A stretch of DNA of 64,000 bases from Fusarium oxysporum f. sp. lycopersici 4287 (taxonomy: Eukaryota > Ascomycota > Sordariomycetes > Hypocreales > Nectriaceae). How positions within the stretch are numbered: the first letter of the stretch is position 1; the number at the start of each line of letters is the position of its first letter. The notes under the pieces were generated by a model. The model did not search any database. It was not told the origin of the DNA and was given only the letters and a program-made list of their open reading frames with translations. The position numbers were made by a program, and so were the translations under genes. Of the stretch, positions 47,101-59,142 are shown piece after piece. The stretch is taken from positions 2,375,544-2,439,543 of the forward strand of contig NC_030993.1 in NCBI RefSeq assembly GCF_000149955.1, written 5' to 3'.

Positions 47101-50100
47101 GAGGTGTTGGATGAAAACATGCCTTATTTGCTGACCATGTAAGTGAGAATGAATAGGGTTGTAAATGACAGATTAGACAATATGCAGTTGCAGATTTGTT
47201 CCTTCCTTCGTGCCTTGTGGCTGCTTCATCTCTTACAAGTTACCCTGGGGTCGGGTCTACCCCGCGACTCACCAATGACAGGTTTTATTGTTTGGGGCCA
47301 GGTATTCCCACCGCTGAAAAAACTGAGAGCTGTACCTTCCCCTTATCCCCCAGAACTTGGATGATCTCCTGCAGGCGCCATCGGGAACCATCAACTTACA
47401 CCTAGCTTTCCTTCCAGCACTGAAGTCTTACAGTAGGGAAGGGAGGTTTATTTTGTCAACCTACTGATATAAGGTAATTCACAACTAGAATACCTGCAGA
47501 TGAATCTAGTTTCTTCCTCTTCACATCTGTTCTTAGATCACGATCATCGTTTGCGTCTTCTCAACTTCTCAAATGATGCCTTGTGCCTGGCACTAGCACG
47601 ACATGGAGCTGGGACTCTATTTCCGTCACCTTGGATGAATTGTCGGTGTTCAGCTCTGAACAATGTGGAGGCTTCTAGACTATGGCACTCTCGCTTACCC
47701 TTCCCTTGCGCCTTTCAACACCAGCTTGGGGATACTTTTAGAACAGACTCTGCACATGACTCCAGTTACCCAGTCAAGATCAGTCATGACTTGAAAAAAA
47801 TTTCGATTTATTGGACTAGAATCCCAGGGCGCTTCGTGACCTGGGTCTCACTGACCCTTGGAGTTGATTGTGGTCCTCTTCAGCTTCGCCCCGCAACTCA
47901 TCTCGCCCGTCAGCATCAGTTGTCAGGCAAAAGAACAGAAAGTCACGATAATGCAAAAAGCTTCCCGTGGGTAGCCTCTACCGGGATCTGGGTGACGTAC
48001 AGACCAGAACCTGCATTCCCTGCCTTTCCCCACATGACTCGAATTTTACGATCGGCGACTCTGATTGGCCCTATGCTCACCTTGAATGTACACGCCCCTC
48101 TGCCGGTTCTCACCTTTTCAAACCGTCTTTCTGAAGATTCCGACATTATCCGAGTGTCCGTTTCTGACCGTTTCTCCGCCCAGAGCCTCCATCTAAATTA
48201 CGTTTTTGGGGCTGGGCAGCTGGGGTTCAAGAGCTGCGTGGGGAAATGGGGTTGCGGGGGCTATTCTTCTCACAAGAGAAGCACATCACAGTTTAGGGAT
48301 AATGTCACACCCGGTACGACTATGACTCCCGTTGCGGGCGCCTGCCTACCATGTTTCGGCTAACTTCCTGACCATCGTGCTCCGTCACCCGGCTCCGTCT
48401 CCTCCGTATGCCTCCGGTATGCGATGTCAACCACTCTCGCTCACCTTGCAAGCTTGCGATGCAGGCCCCTGTCCATACATGCTCAACTTCATGTTATCTT
48501 TAAGATAACAAACTGATATAGGACGTAGCGTCGATCACTGCTGTGCATGTGTTGCAGTAAAACTGACATCCCCTTCCGCCCGACCTTCAAATTCCCATGA
48601 ATTATCAACGCAGTTTGCGACTACCTTGATCCTGGGCACTGCATATTGCTTTAAGTTTGATCGTGATAATGCAATATCAGGAACCGCTGTACGGCCTGGC
48701 ATCGATCAGTATCTCAAAGCTGATCCACCTAAAACCCAACGGTGTTCCGTACACCTCCGTCCTCGGCAACCTTCCGAAAGGACTTCCGTAACGAGACCGT
48801 TGTGTTGCCAGGGCTCACTCACCTCGGAATACATCAACACAACATACAGTTTTCTACCGTATCCTGTCGCATCCCCCAACTCCCGATCCGCTGGGCCGCT
48901 GCCAGCCAGCCAGCGCCGTACCGGGATCCGCAATACCTGTTCCCTTCCTTGCATGGATATGGATATGGATATGCATCATTCTTCCCCATACTCATCTCGG
49001 ATTTCCATTCGGTCACCGCTTCTCAATTCTGGAACAATGATGTAGCGTCGTGTAACGCTTTCCTTGGACCGTCCCGACTTTTCCTCGTGCTCATAAACCT
49101 CGCTAACAAACTTCCTTGCTCCAACCCCTCGATCATGATAGCCCATCAACCAAAACGCCATCAAGCCCATGCAAATATCCTCCTTTGGGTCTCCGTCCCG
49201 TTTCCGTTCACTAACTAACCTCGGAGACCGTCCATCAAAGTAGAGATCCCTGCTATATCTTGCAGTAGGAGACTGGGGTTACGTATCGTGGACTAAGGCC
49301 TAGATTGTCAATTATCGTGACTTCATGCAGATTTCTAAGGGGTGTCAAAAGAGACGACGGCGAAATCTCTCCTCCTGCCGAGCCTGTGCTTTACATGATT
49401 CACCGGTTCTGAGTTTTCCTCTAATCATGGGCTGCCTCTCGACTCAGACGTCAGGTGGACGATAACTTCTCGGTTTGTTGTTTTCGTCCATCTTTCACTT
49501 TTCTTTCTCCTGTCTCAGTATCATGATCTTACCTCAGTTGCTTTGACCCTGGATGTGTCTCACCGCCATGAATGGCTACTATAAGTACACATGCCATGTT
49601 TCCTGTCCCCTTGTATGGACCTCGTTCTTTTCGTCTGTCTGTTTCAAAGACAGCATTGTTCCCAACGTTTGGCTTTTAGCTCTCTTTCAAGAGATAGCAT
49701 TTATCTTGAACGTGTGATAGTCAAGGTTTATTTGCTACATCAAGACGCCATCCATACCACACATGAGCAAGGCAAATAGTGTATCATGATTCCCGTCATC
49801 CTCCTTTTTTGTTTTCTCACTTGCCTGTCTATATACACTTGAAGTACAGAGAATGTACGGCATCCATCATAATATCGCCTACTGTCTCTTCTTTCGTGTC
49901 GTCATTTTCAATGTCCCTCTGGCGGCAACACAAGTGGCCTTCCTATCATCCTATACAATTCCGGCACCGCGTCCCTGGTGACCCCATAACTTCCCCAGCG
50001 CCAAGCCGTCGAAACCGTGATGATTTGTGAAGAAGATGGTGGTGAATGTCCATTACATTTCCCCTGTATTTTTGCTCATGGCGTGACCTGTTTGGTCTCA

Positions 50101-50143
50101 CATAATCGCAATCGTGCGCGGATCGAAAACAGTCATCATTCAT
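44168..50143. other. Gene-poor region of about 6 kb
   Basis: The first part must include the promoter of the carboxykinase gene. Beyond it I find only short frames on both strands, with microsatellite-like stretches (TACGG repeats near 45284-45298, TGCATGCA near 45791-45801, GGATAT repeats near 48954-48971). One 287-codon frame at 47500 is listed separately. No RNA gene, transposase or reverse transcriptase is recognisable. Confidence 0.45.
47500..48363 (+). other. Open frame of 287 codons, doubtful gene
   Basis: An ATG-initiated frame without introns, MNLVSSSSHLFLDHDHRLRL at the start and ending GACLPCFG. Composition is rich in Ser, Leu, Arg and His with no periodicity, membrane segment or recognisable domain. 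It is longer than expected by chance but otherwise resembles its non-coding surroundings. Possible lineage-specific gene, leader of a long RNA, or chance. Confidence 0.2.
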
Positions 50144-52509
50144 TTAAGCCTCATTGAAGATGAGCTTCGTAATCTTGCCGATAGCAATGGTTTGTCCCTG
50201 TGCGTATATCATGTTAGCTATCTGATATCCGAATATTGAGGCACTGCCTATGACTCTTGCCGCCACGCCTTAACGGCAGTGGTCTCTTGGCCATCTGGGG
50301 ACGAGACACCCAAAAGTATGGGGTTAGTAGAATGGGGAATGGGTGTGTTGGGGCTGGGGGTGAATAAAGCCTACCTGGTCTCGCAAGGTGAAGCGACCCA
50401 TCTGGGGATAGTCCTCGAACTTCTCCACGCACACAGCGCCTGCTCCGCCAATCACTTGCATACGGGCGATGATACTGTCGCCCTTCTTGGCGTGTGTAGG
50501 GGGGTTCTTGCTCTTGCGGTTTGTTCCCTTTTGAAGCTTGTGTAGAAGGGCTGCGAATGTTACCTCCTCAATGGCAGAGTGGACATGCAGCACGCAGTTG
50601 AAGCCAGCAGTCAGAATACTCTTGAGCTCCAGGATACGGATCTGGGCTTCAAATTCAGCGACAGTGTGCACCAGTCTCTTTGGCGAGCAAAGCACGAATC
50701 CGGGCAAGATATCGTCCTCCTCAATACCCTTGAGCCTTATTCGCACTTGGTCACCACACTGAGCTAGCTGAACCTCCTCTTCCTGCTCGCCGTAGACGGC
50801 AGCAGCTTCTACGTTGGTCTTGTTGGGCATCATGATCATGTTCATACCCTTCTTGACAACACCAGCCTCAATCTTGCCTTCCACCATCGTACCAAGATCA
50901 CGGTACTTGCCATTGATGGGCAACATGAAAGGAGCGTTGACCTTGCGTTCAAGAGCCTTCATGCTGTCAAGATACTCGAGCAGCGCGGGACCATCCCACC
51001 AGGGAGCGACATCCTTGGGGATGCGGGTCTTGATACCCATCATTTGCTGAGCGGCGATAGGTAGGAAGTAAACATCAGTCTTGAGGTTATAGCCAGTGCC
51101 TTTGAGGAACTGAGCGAGCTTGGTGGTGCACTCCTGGTATCGCTCGTGAGACCACTCCACGGTGGGGTCGTCCATCTTGTTAACGGCAACGATGAGTTTG
51201 TTGACACCCTGTGTCTTGGCCAGCATGGCGTGCTCACGGGTTTGCCCACCTCTCTCGAAACCTGTCTCGTACTCGCCTTTTCGGGCGGAAATAACCAGGA
51301 TACCAACATCGGCCTGAGAGGCACCTCCAATCATGTTGGGGACATACATCTTGTGGCCAGGGGCATCGAGGATACTGTAACGACGCTTCTCGGTCTCGAA
51401 GAAACCACGGCCAACCTCGATGGTCTTTCCTTGTGTTCGCTCCTCCTTGTTCAGATCCATGACCCATGACAGGTACCAAGACTCGCGGCCCAAGTCCTTG
51501 GCCTCCCTCTTGTACTTGTCCATGGTTCGCTCGTCGACCATACCGGTAGCATACAAGATCGAACCACCAAGAGTTGACTTTCCGGCATCAACGTGCCCCA
51601 TGAAGATGATGTTGACGTGCTCCTTGCCGTAAATTTCCTTGAGAGTCTCCTGGTCGACATCGGCGGCCTGCTCCTTTTCGACGGCATCAACCTCTCGGGC
51701 GGCAGCCTTCTTCTCACCAGCGGTGGGACTGTTGCGACCAGAGCCAGGGCTTGGTGAGGTCTTGCCAGAAGTCTTAGCGGTGGCAGCCTTACCGGCCTTC
51801 TCGCCTGTCTTCTCGATGGCCTTTACGGCTGCGGCCTTCTGACCAGCCTCGGGCTTATCGGTAGGCTCAGCCTTGGGGGGTTCTTCTTGCTTGACGGGAG
51901 TAGCAGCGCCGGTTCCTGAGATGGAGAGGACCTTCGTCTTGGGCTTGGGACCGGAAGCATCGCCGCTGATGCTGATCACCTTGGGCTTAGGGGCGGTAGC
52001 GGCAGCAGGCTGACTGGGGGCAGCAGCGGGAGCATCGGCGGCAGGTCGTTGAGCAATCGTGGGAGCAGCGGGCTGCTGAGGTTGTTGTTGCTGTTGTTGG
52101 CCATACTGGGGATAGCCACCACCTGCTGCTTGTGTTAGTATGTCATAGTAACGGATCTCGGTGAATTGTGAATTTTTTTTGGCGCAAGTGTCATACCATA
52201 GCCTTGGTTGTTGTAACCACCATAACCCTGGTTGTACTGGTTGTAACCCTGCTGAGCACCATATTGAGGGTAGTAGCCTTGCTGATAGTATTGCTGCTGC
52301 TGCTGCTGCTGCTGGTATTGAGGTGCATATCCTCCATATGCTTGGCCGGGCTGGAATGAAGCAGCACCAGGCTGGAAAGAGGCGATGCCAGGTCGGAAGC
52401 CTCCTTGCGCGGGGGCGGGGTTGTTCATGTTAAGCTGCTGCTGAGCCTGCTGAGCGAGGTTCTCATCCTGAGCAGCGGGATCGTCCTCCCAAGAGTTAGG
52501 TGTCGCCAT
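50144..52509 (-). CDS. SUP35: Translation release factor eRF3/Sup35 with prion-like N terminus (704 aa, three exons)
   Basis: GTPase that, with eRF1, terminates translation. Exons: 52197-52509, 50375-52122, 50144-50197. The first intron has a perfect TACTAAC branch site. The N-terminal 150 residues are Gln/Gly/Tyr/Asn-rich (eight consecutive Gln, then QGYYPQYGAQQGYNQYNQGY), the prion-like N domain. A charged, Ala/Lys-rich M region to about residue 270 contains a duplicated KVISISG/KVLSISG. The GTPase follows, with GHVDAGKST (280-288), DAPGHK and NKMD, then two beta-barrel domains; the last exon encodes GQTIAIGKITKLIFNEA. Length fits ascomycete eRF3. The first intron offers tandem CAG acceptors. 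Divergent from YRB30. Confidence 0.96.
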
Positions 52510-53539
52510 TTTGATGTGTTGAGCGGCGGTGGATTGTGTCGCGTAGTGGGGGGTGGAGGAGGGAGAGTAGGTAGAGGGAGGCAGAGGAGAGTAGAGGGTT
52601 TTGCGATCACTTGTTACGGTCTGGATGGGGTTGCGGATTTAAAAAGGCCCTAGATATGCAAGCAACCTGTCTGTGGAAAACGGGGCTTGTGTTTTTCTTT
52701 TCGATTATCAAGCGATGAGATTATGCCAAGTTCTTGGAGAATTGGGGAAGGGAGATAAATAAATTCCAACCCTTGACCCGGCAGAGACGTCAAGTTTGGT
52801 CAGTAAAAGATGAGTTTTAGGCACCAAAGACGCCCAACAACTTATATTGATTCTGTGAATATCCTTAGGTTCCTTGTGTTTTCCTTGGTGGGGGGAGGCA
52901 AGAACCAGGCAAGGTTTAGACTGCGAAAATTGTTGCCCCGCTATGGATATCATGACGCCGGACCAACTGCCCTGAAGTAAAAAGCATAGAGGGGTAGTTC
53001 AGGGGGTTGATACTGTGCGCGCTCGTCAACTCACACGTACATCTATCAAGGAAGGGACGGAACAGGCAGAATCATTTATTTATTGTTCCAAGCAACTCGG
53101 GGCATTTGTCAGTATTACAATGCGTTTGTATAGGTTTCAGCCTTATGACTCGTCTTTTGACTCATCTCATCATTCGAGTTCAAGCCCAATGACGGACTGG
53201 GTATCGACACCAGCCACAAGCAAGGACTGCACGTGCCATACAACGAGGGGCATGGTCTTAATCCTCACACTGTACACGTTGCCCCTCTATACTCAGTGTA
53301 AGTGCCCGAAACCTACACCGTCTATGCGTTGGCGGTCAATTACGTGCAGTGAATAACGCTGCTAACGAGCTACGGCTACCAATCCAATGCGGCATGGAAC
53401 TCTCATAGGGGGACGTGCAATCTTTTGTTTGTCTATTTTCTCGACCTAAAGTTTCGCCCTTTTCCTCTATTGACATTTCTACCGGTGCTTCTAAGCATGA
53501 TACAGTATTCGATAACGGCGAGCCTCGAACGTCCTGGTC
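52510..53539. promoter_or_regulatory. Divergent promoter region, SUP35 / YRB30
   Basis: 1.03 kb between divergent start codons. The part next to SUP35 is purine-rich on the plus strand (a pyrimidine-rich leader on the minus strand). No gene seen. Confidence 0.45.
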
Positions 53540-55541
53540 ATGGATGAGTTCCTCGCAACAGTTGGCGTTCAAGCCATGAGATATGCCATTCGCTCCGGTA
53601 TCGCCCTAACATCGTCATATGCCGTCGGTCAATGTTCAAAACTACTCAAGTCAGTTGAAGACAAGGCTGTCCATGCTGAACTCAAAACGTTAAGAAACTT
53701 GCTTGATAGCAAAATAAAGGTGCGTCATAAGGCATATTCATTACTCTGGGGTACCTGGTGCCTGAGACCTAACCTATCACCATTGCAGATCATCTCACCA
53801 GCCATAGACTTGATCGAGTTCAAGTAAGCACCCCATTCGCTCATCAACTACACAACTAGTTGGAGCTATTTCTCCTAGTCCGATTCTAACACTCTCAACT
53901 AGGTCAGGTCGTGGAAATGTATTTCTCGAATCAGCAACTCCCCTTGCGAAATCATTGCATAAGGACATTGTCTCGCTGGGGCGTCGCATAGAGTCAGCAA
54001 CTACTGTCTATTCAAACTCAAGGAGTAACAATGCCCAGACACGTTCACCATCTGCCAGCCACGACAGCCTGCTGGCTATCATCACCGCCATAAAGGGTCT
54101 GCTGGACCGGATCGATCGTGAGATCCCGCTTCTGCAGTTGGCCATTACTGCATCTGGGGAGAGCCTTTCCACATCTCTACCTGCTGGCATATCACCATCC
54201 AGACTGCTGCAGGCCAGCACACTACTCACCGTCGGCGACACACAGTTCGCAAAAGATCCAAATAGACCAGTCCAGATTGGCCCAATCTTTACCCTATCTC
54301 TCTACATGCTCTTTCTCGGACATGCATCCACACTGATGCCACACACCACCTCTCAAGTTACAGACACCACGATCTCTACTAATGGCCACTGTTCAGAAAC
54401 GCCAAGCATCGGAACTAGGTACGGGATAGGTGAAGGGGAGCGGAAGCCACTGTGGCAGGAAGTATTACACAAGGCACGAGTTCGCATCTGCAGAACTCGC
54501 AGGGACTTCTACTTCGACAGTAAGCGAGGCTACTGTGCGAAGCCATTGAAAGACCACGATTTTCCCCTTCCAGCTCCTGAATCGACCGGTGGGGGAGAGT
54601 ATGCATACCACCTGGAGGTTATCGAAGACCTTGACGATGGTCGTCTCCACGATGACGAGCATAATATTCAGCCATACGACGACATTCCTCGAGCAGGTAT
54701 TCGCGAATCCATTCCTGTACATCAGTTGTCCAAGATATTTTACACGGATACAGGCAGAATTTTGAACATTGGTTCCGCCACTGACAGCGAGCAAAGACCA
54801 GTCTTGCTTTTGAAACGAGACACTCAAGCTCTGCCGGCCCGCCAGGAAACCGATGATGTCGGTGGGTTTCTTGAAGGACTTGAGGACGATGATAAGAGCG
54901 AGACATCAATTTCGGCGAGTGATGAGGATGATCAAGCCGAGATTGACAGGCAACTTCTAGAGGGTCTCGGACGCCCGGTACTGGAAGACAGCAATGTCGT
55001 GCCGGCGAGCGACCATTTCTTCAAGTGGAAATTCCCATCACATCTCGATCCGGAGTGGATGGCCCTCGAGGTGTACGAAGAAGATGATGAAGATGATGTT
55101 GGGGAAGACGACGATACCGACTCCGTGGGTTCAACGAGGCTCGAGCTGCCAAAGTGTATGACATCAAACCCGGGTACGCCTCGTGACAGGAGATCTTTAG
55201 ACTCGAATGTTGTCGATCAAATCAAGAGACTATCTTTGAACAGCCCTGATAAACTGGGCTCTCTACAAGCAGTCACAGCAGCCGAGACAGAGAATTTTGT
55301 CGCTCGATCGCCATTTGGGGCGATCACGACATCTCTATCTCTAATGGAGATGCTGATACGACTGGCTAGTCTCCAGGAGTTTCAGCAGACATCTCATCTG
55401 TCTATTCCTGACCACATACTCACTTTCTTCCTGGAGGAGACATCGACCACAGGGTTGATTGGCGAAACGCAGTGGAGGGCTCGGAGCGAAGCAAAGCGTC
55501 GTATGGGGTTTGATCCTTATACCGACGCACCGACGAAGTAG
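53540..55541 (+). CDS. YRB30: Ran-GTP-binding protein Yrb30-like (617 aa, three exons)
   Basis: Fungal Ran-binding family represented by yeast Yrb30, which binds Gsp1/Ran-GTP and shuttles between nucleus and cytoplasm. Exons: 53540-53719, 53789-53823 (35 bp), 53903-55541, all with GT-AG introns and an unbroken frame (KIK-IISPAIDLIEFK-SGRGN). The N terminus MDEFLATVGVQAMRYAIRSG and the helical ISPAIDLIEFKSGRGN region are the family signature. The middle contains FYTDTGRILNIGSATDSEQ. Two acidic, disordered inserts (EGLEDDDKSETSISASDEDD; YEEDDEDDVGEDDDTDS) make it longer than the roughly 440-aa yeast protein. C terminus: EAKRRMGFDPYTDAPTK. Confidence 0.88.
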
Positions 55542-56144
55542 TTAATAATTTCTACAGAAATGTGATGACTGTATGTAATTTGACTCGGAACAACCACTAC
55601 TAGTGCAAAACTATTTGATATTCCATCGTAATATCAACCATTCACTTACTGCAAGGACATCGAAACGACTAAATTCGAGATGAATTTGGATCATCCATAC
55701 TCTGAGCAACTATGATCACTTGTATATGTATGATATGTTGACATAAGTCAATTTCAGGCCATGATGGTCCATGGAGACTATTCGTCTGCGCGCACCAAGT
55801 TGCACGGAGGTGTTTGGAAGTTGACGACGAAACATGATGACACAACGAGAAACATTGAGCGTTTCTGCAATCCGATTTTACTGCCTCCTCGAAGTAGTAT
55901 TCACTTATATATATTTCAGCCAATTGAGCTACTTTGAAGTCTCTTTGAATATATGTTGTGAATATTTTTGTTTTGCGAATAACTTACCCTATGGTGACGA
56001 CATCGTCTGAGAGACATAGTAACACTTACCGCGGCCAAGTTTCACATCTTATCAATCAAAGACATACAACTCCAACATCAACTTCTACCCAACAACAAGT
56101 GAACCAGTCAATTGGACAGAGAACAGAGCTTTTCATCATAGAAA
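55542..56144. other. Intergenic region
   Basis: 3' flank of YRB30 and promoter of the methyltransferase-like gene. No gene seen. Confidence 0.45.
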
Positions 56145-57174
56145 ATGGCTCCTCTCGTTCCTCGGTTCCATCTCTTTGAGATTGACGATCAAACTTGGTA
56201 CGTACTTCGGCTCCAAGCTCCACCAGCTCCAGAGCTTCGTCAACCCCAATGTCCAAGCTCTACTCTGCAGCTTCAACTGCCCGAGCCTGGAGCAAGCAGC
56301 TTCAGGATACTAGACCGACATGCAATTGCTATACCAACGTCAATAGTACTAATAAAGTATCAGGTTTCCCGCCTTTCTTCGTGCTCGCGTCCAAGATGGC
56401 CTTACACGCGCCTGGCTCTCCAACACGCCTCTCCAATCCCAATCTCCCGCGAGTCTCAGCGCCCAAGTCTTGATCAAGCAGCTCAACACGTCTCTACCCG
56501 ATTATACTTATATCGATTTCTGTGCTGGCGGTGGTGGACCCACGCCATCGATAGCTCGTACCGTCAACGCGTACCTTCAGTCTCAAGGATCGGACCCTGT
56601 TCGCTTTATCCTTACAGACTTGCACCCAAATGTCGAGGCATGGGAACAAGTTGCACAGAAGAATCCGCTGTTGACGTACGAGCACAACTCTGTCGATGCG
56701 GCGTCTGCTCCGGAGTATCTTGTCAAGAGGGAAGATGGAACGAAGCCTTTCAGACTATTCAACCTGGCGTTTCATCACTTTGACGACGACTTGGCCAAGG
56801 ATATTCTGCGAGATACTGTCGAGACGAGCGAGGGTCTTGCTATCTTTGAGCTACAGGATCGTTCCTTTGCGAGCGTGTTGGCGGTTACCTTCTTGGGCAT
56901 TGGCGCATTCTTCAGTGCTCCGTTCTTCGCGCTCAAGTGGCGATCACCTGCAACACTTATCTTCTCGTGCTTGATCCCTATTCTACCGTTCGTTCTCATG
57001 TTTGATGGATATATCTCAGCGCTGCGAACAAGAACACCCGAAGAAGTTGAGGCTTTGTTGCGGTCTTGTGGTGCAGACACGAGCAAATGGGAGGTCAGGA
57101 GTGGTAGTGAGATGCACCTCTGGCCGTGCGGATATGTCAATTGGGTCATCTGTAGACCTGTTCGTAAAGGCTGA
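56145..57174 (+). CDS. SAM-methyltransferase-like protein with membrane segments (287 aa, two exons)
   Basis: Exon 1 is 56145-56197 and exon 2 is 56364-57174; the 166-bp intron (GTACGT donor, TATCAG acceptor) restores the Trp codon of DDQTW and joins to FPAFLRARVQDGLTRAW. The fold begins with YIDFCAGGGGPTPSI, a glycine-rich loop like motif I of class I methyltransferases. FILTDLHPNVEAW follows as the acidic post-I strand, then FNLAFHHFDDD. Two hydrophobic segments interrupt the C-terminal half (FLGIGAFFSAPFFALKW and LIFSCLIPILPFVLMF), which is unusual for a soluble methyltransferase and suggests membrane association. Substrate unknown. Tail-to-tail with the JmjC/cupin gene, 64 bp apart. Confidence 0.85.
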
Positions 57175-57238
57175 TATTACATAGTATAACATCGGTAATG
57201 TACAAGAAATTTGCGACACGGCTATATCTGTGGTTGCT

Positions 57239-58333
57239 TCATCGAAACCACCAATTGACCGAGCAGTTCACTTCTCCATCCCATCCCACGCTCTTAACAG
57301 AATGCCAATAATGTGCAGGGATAAACATGGAGTCGCCAGGCTCTAGCACAACCTCGAAAAGCCCTACTGGTGCTTTATCGTCGCCCCAAACAGCATCATG
57401 CAGCATTTCCCGCTCCTCGCCCTGCATCATATCCTCCGTTCGTAGCCGACCATTGTCTGTCTTTTCCATTTTAGCTTGTATTTCGCCGAAGAGTGCGTCT
57501 CCCGACTTTGGTAGCATGAGCCTGAGGACCTTGTTCCCGGACAGCTGGCAGAAGAAGTTGGGGTTTGGATCTCGGTGTAGAGGTGTATACGTCGGCACTA
57601 GGCCGAGCCATATGCTAGAGTCGTATATGTCTCCCTTTCCAACAAACTTGATGATTTCTGGAGTGGGAAGGTCGTCCTGGAGGGTCTTGGGGAGATCCCC
57701 TATGGAGCACTGAGCAATGTAGACTGATATTCTCGGAAGCCCCATGCTCAGCAAGACTTTATTGAAGTGGTATATCTTATTGAAAAGACGGAGAGGTGCA
57801 GTGAATCGATAGAAATCCCTGTTGACTATATTGTTGACTGTTTCGTCGAGGACACCGTCAACCATAGCCTCCTGATTGAAACAGTTGTCCCAACTCCTCG
57901 CAATGGCATCATCGTGGATATCTCTGTCAAGAGAATCTCGAAACATCACAAGGCTGTCCTTCTGCTTCTGAGATGGAGCGTATATCTCATAAGTGACCAT
58001 GGGATTGCGAAAGCGGCGGAAGTGCCACGACAAAGGCTGCCGTGGAGTTGTTGTGTGCGTTGTGTAGTATGGGTCTTCCTCGTCTATAAACCAGTTCTCC
58101 AACGCAGGCAGATTGGCAGCCGGTGAACCCTGGTCTTTACCAAAGACGACTGGCTTCTCGAGTTCAAATGATCGTGAGCGAAATGCTTCAGTGGTGGTGT
58201 ATTCCTCAGCTACTGCTACCAGTCTCGGTATTCCCTTTCTTGGTGATATTGTCTCACTGAAACAACGGCATAGAGGAACCGTCTTTGGTATATGCCGACT
58301 CCATGGTGAGAAGGTAGATAGAACTTTGCTCAT
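57239..58333 (-). CDS. JmjC/cupin-type Fe(II)/2-oxoglutarate oxygenase-like protein (364 aa)
   Basis: A single-exon gene. The double-stranded beta-helix is recognisable from SIWLGLVPTYTPLHRDPNPN, with the iron-binding pair His253 and Asp255, and the distal histidine in IPAHYWHSVKSVG (His344). The strand FCQLSGNKVLRLMLP between them is typical of cupin_8/JmjC hydroxylases. The N terminus (MSKVLSTFSPWSRHIPKTVP, then CRCFSETISPRKG) is basic, Ser-rich and nearly free of acids, so mitochondrial import is plausible. No histone-binding domain is present, so a protein or RNA hydroxylase is more likely than a histone demethylase. The ATG at 58333 is the first in the frame. Confidence 0.88.
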   Translation of the reverse strand: MSKVLSTFSPWSRHIPKTVPLCRCFSETISPRKGIPRLVAVAEEYTTTEAFRSRSFELEKPVVFGKDQGSPAANLPALENWFIDEEDPYYTTHTTTPRQPLSWHFRRFRNPMVTYEIYAPSQKQKDSLVMFRDSLDRDIHDDAIARSWDNCFNQEAMVDGVLDETVNNIVNRDFYRFTAPLRLFNKIYHFNKVLLSMGLPRISVYIAQCSIGDLPKTLQDDLPTPEIIKFVGKGDIYDSSIWLGLVPTYTPLHRDPNPNFFCQLSGNKVLRLMLPKSGDALFGEIQAKMEKTDNGRLRTEDMMQGEEREMLHDAVWGDDKAPVGLFEVVLEPGDSMFIPAHYWHSVKSVGWDGEVNCSVNWWFR

Positions 58334-59142
58334 GATTTCTCTATTTTTGATGAGAAGAGGTTTTAATATAACGAGTAATGAGAAGAGCTGGTCATGATAT
58401 TTCTTGTAGTTCCATTTGAGAATAGATCGACGTTATGTCCTGCATTCATCTAATGCATTGGTTGGGTCACACTTTTACCACCATCTTGAATATCAAAGGC
58501 GAGACTCATGCATCGGAAGCGGCAAAACCCTGTCCCGAAGCAGGTACCGTTAGATAGAAGTGGGAACCAACTCGAGATTCACTGTATCTGTTTCTATTTC
58601 TGTTGCACCAAAACTCTGCATCCTTCCGCGATCGACGAAAGAGGAAATTGCTCTTCATTTATACAATTCAAGTTTATTATAAAGGTCTCTCTTTATTGTA
58701 TATTATCCCAGTGCGCTGATTTTCTATGTATTACTGCTATTGTTTTTGGTGAAATCACATAAGTACGGATCCCTCAACGGGCACATCCCTACCAACACTG
58801 ATCGACTTTAGCGTACCTAGTGCGTTCGTGCCCTCCACTGTAGGTTAGGTCAGGTTAGGCTAGGTGTAGTGCTTTGTGCCCGTGGCTCGCGATATCTGCG
58901 CCCCTCAAAATACTCACCAACATCCATCACCCCGCCTCGAGGTAGCTTTACAGCTATCCTATCGATACCGCGCCCTACAGCACAGCATATCAACGCCCTC
59001 ATAATACCTCGCATTTTTCTCGCCTCTCTGTTGCGATTCATTCTATACCACGCCACTGCCGAGCGCAATCCCTTGGCCCAGCCTCGTCAACAGGCATCTG
59101 TTGCCCCTCGACAACAAAAGAGACGACCACGATAGCGACACC
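58334..59142. promoter_or_regulatory. Divergent promoter region, JmjC/cupin gene / CKB1
   Basis: 809 bp between divergent start codons. It includes a short TTAGG-like repeat at 58841-58866, noted separately, and a C-rich stretch just before the CKB1 start. No gene seen. Confidence 0.45.
58841..58866 (+). repeat. TTAGG-like short direct repeats
   Basis: Four AGGT/TTAGG-type units in 26 bases (TAGGTTAGGTCAGGTTAGGC, then TAGGTG). They resemble degenerate telomere repeat (fungal TTAGGG), 277 bp upstream of the CKB1 start. Confidence 0.7.
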
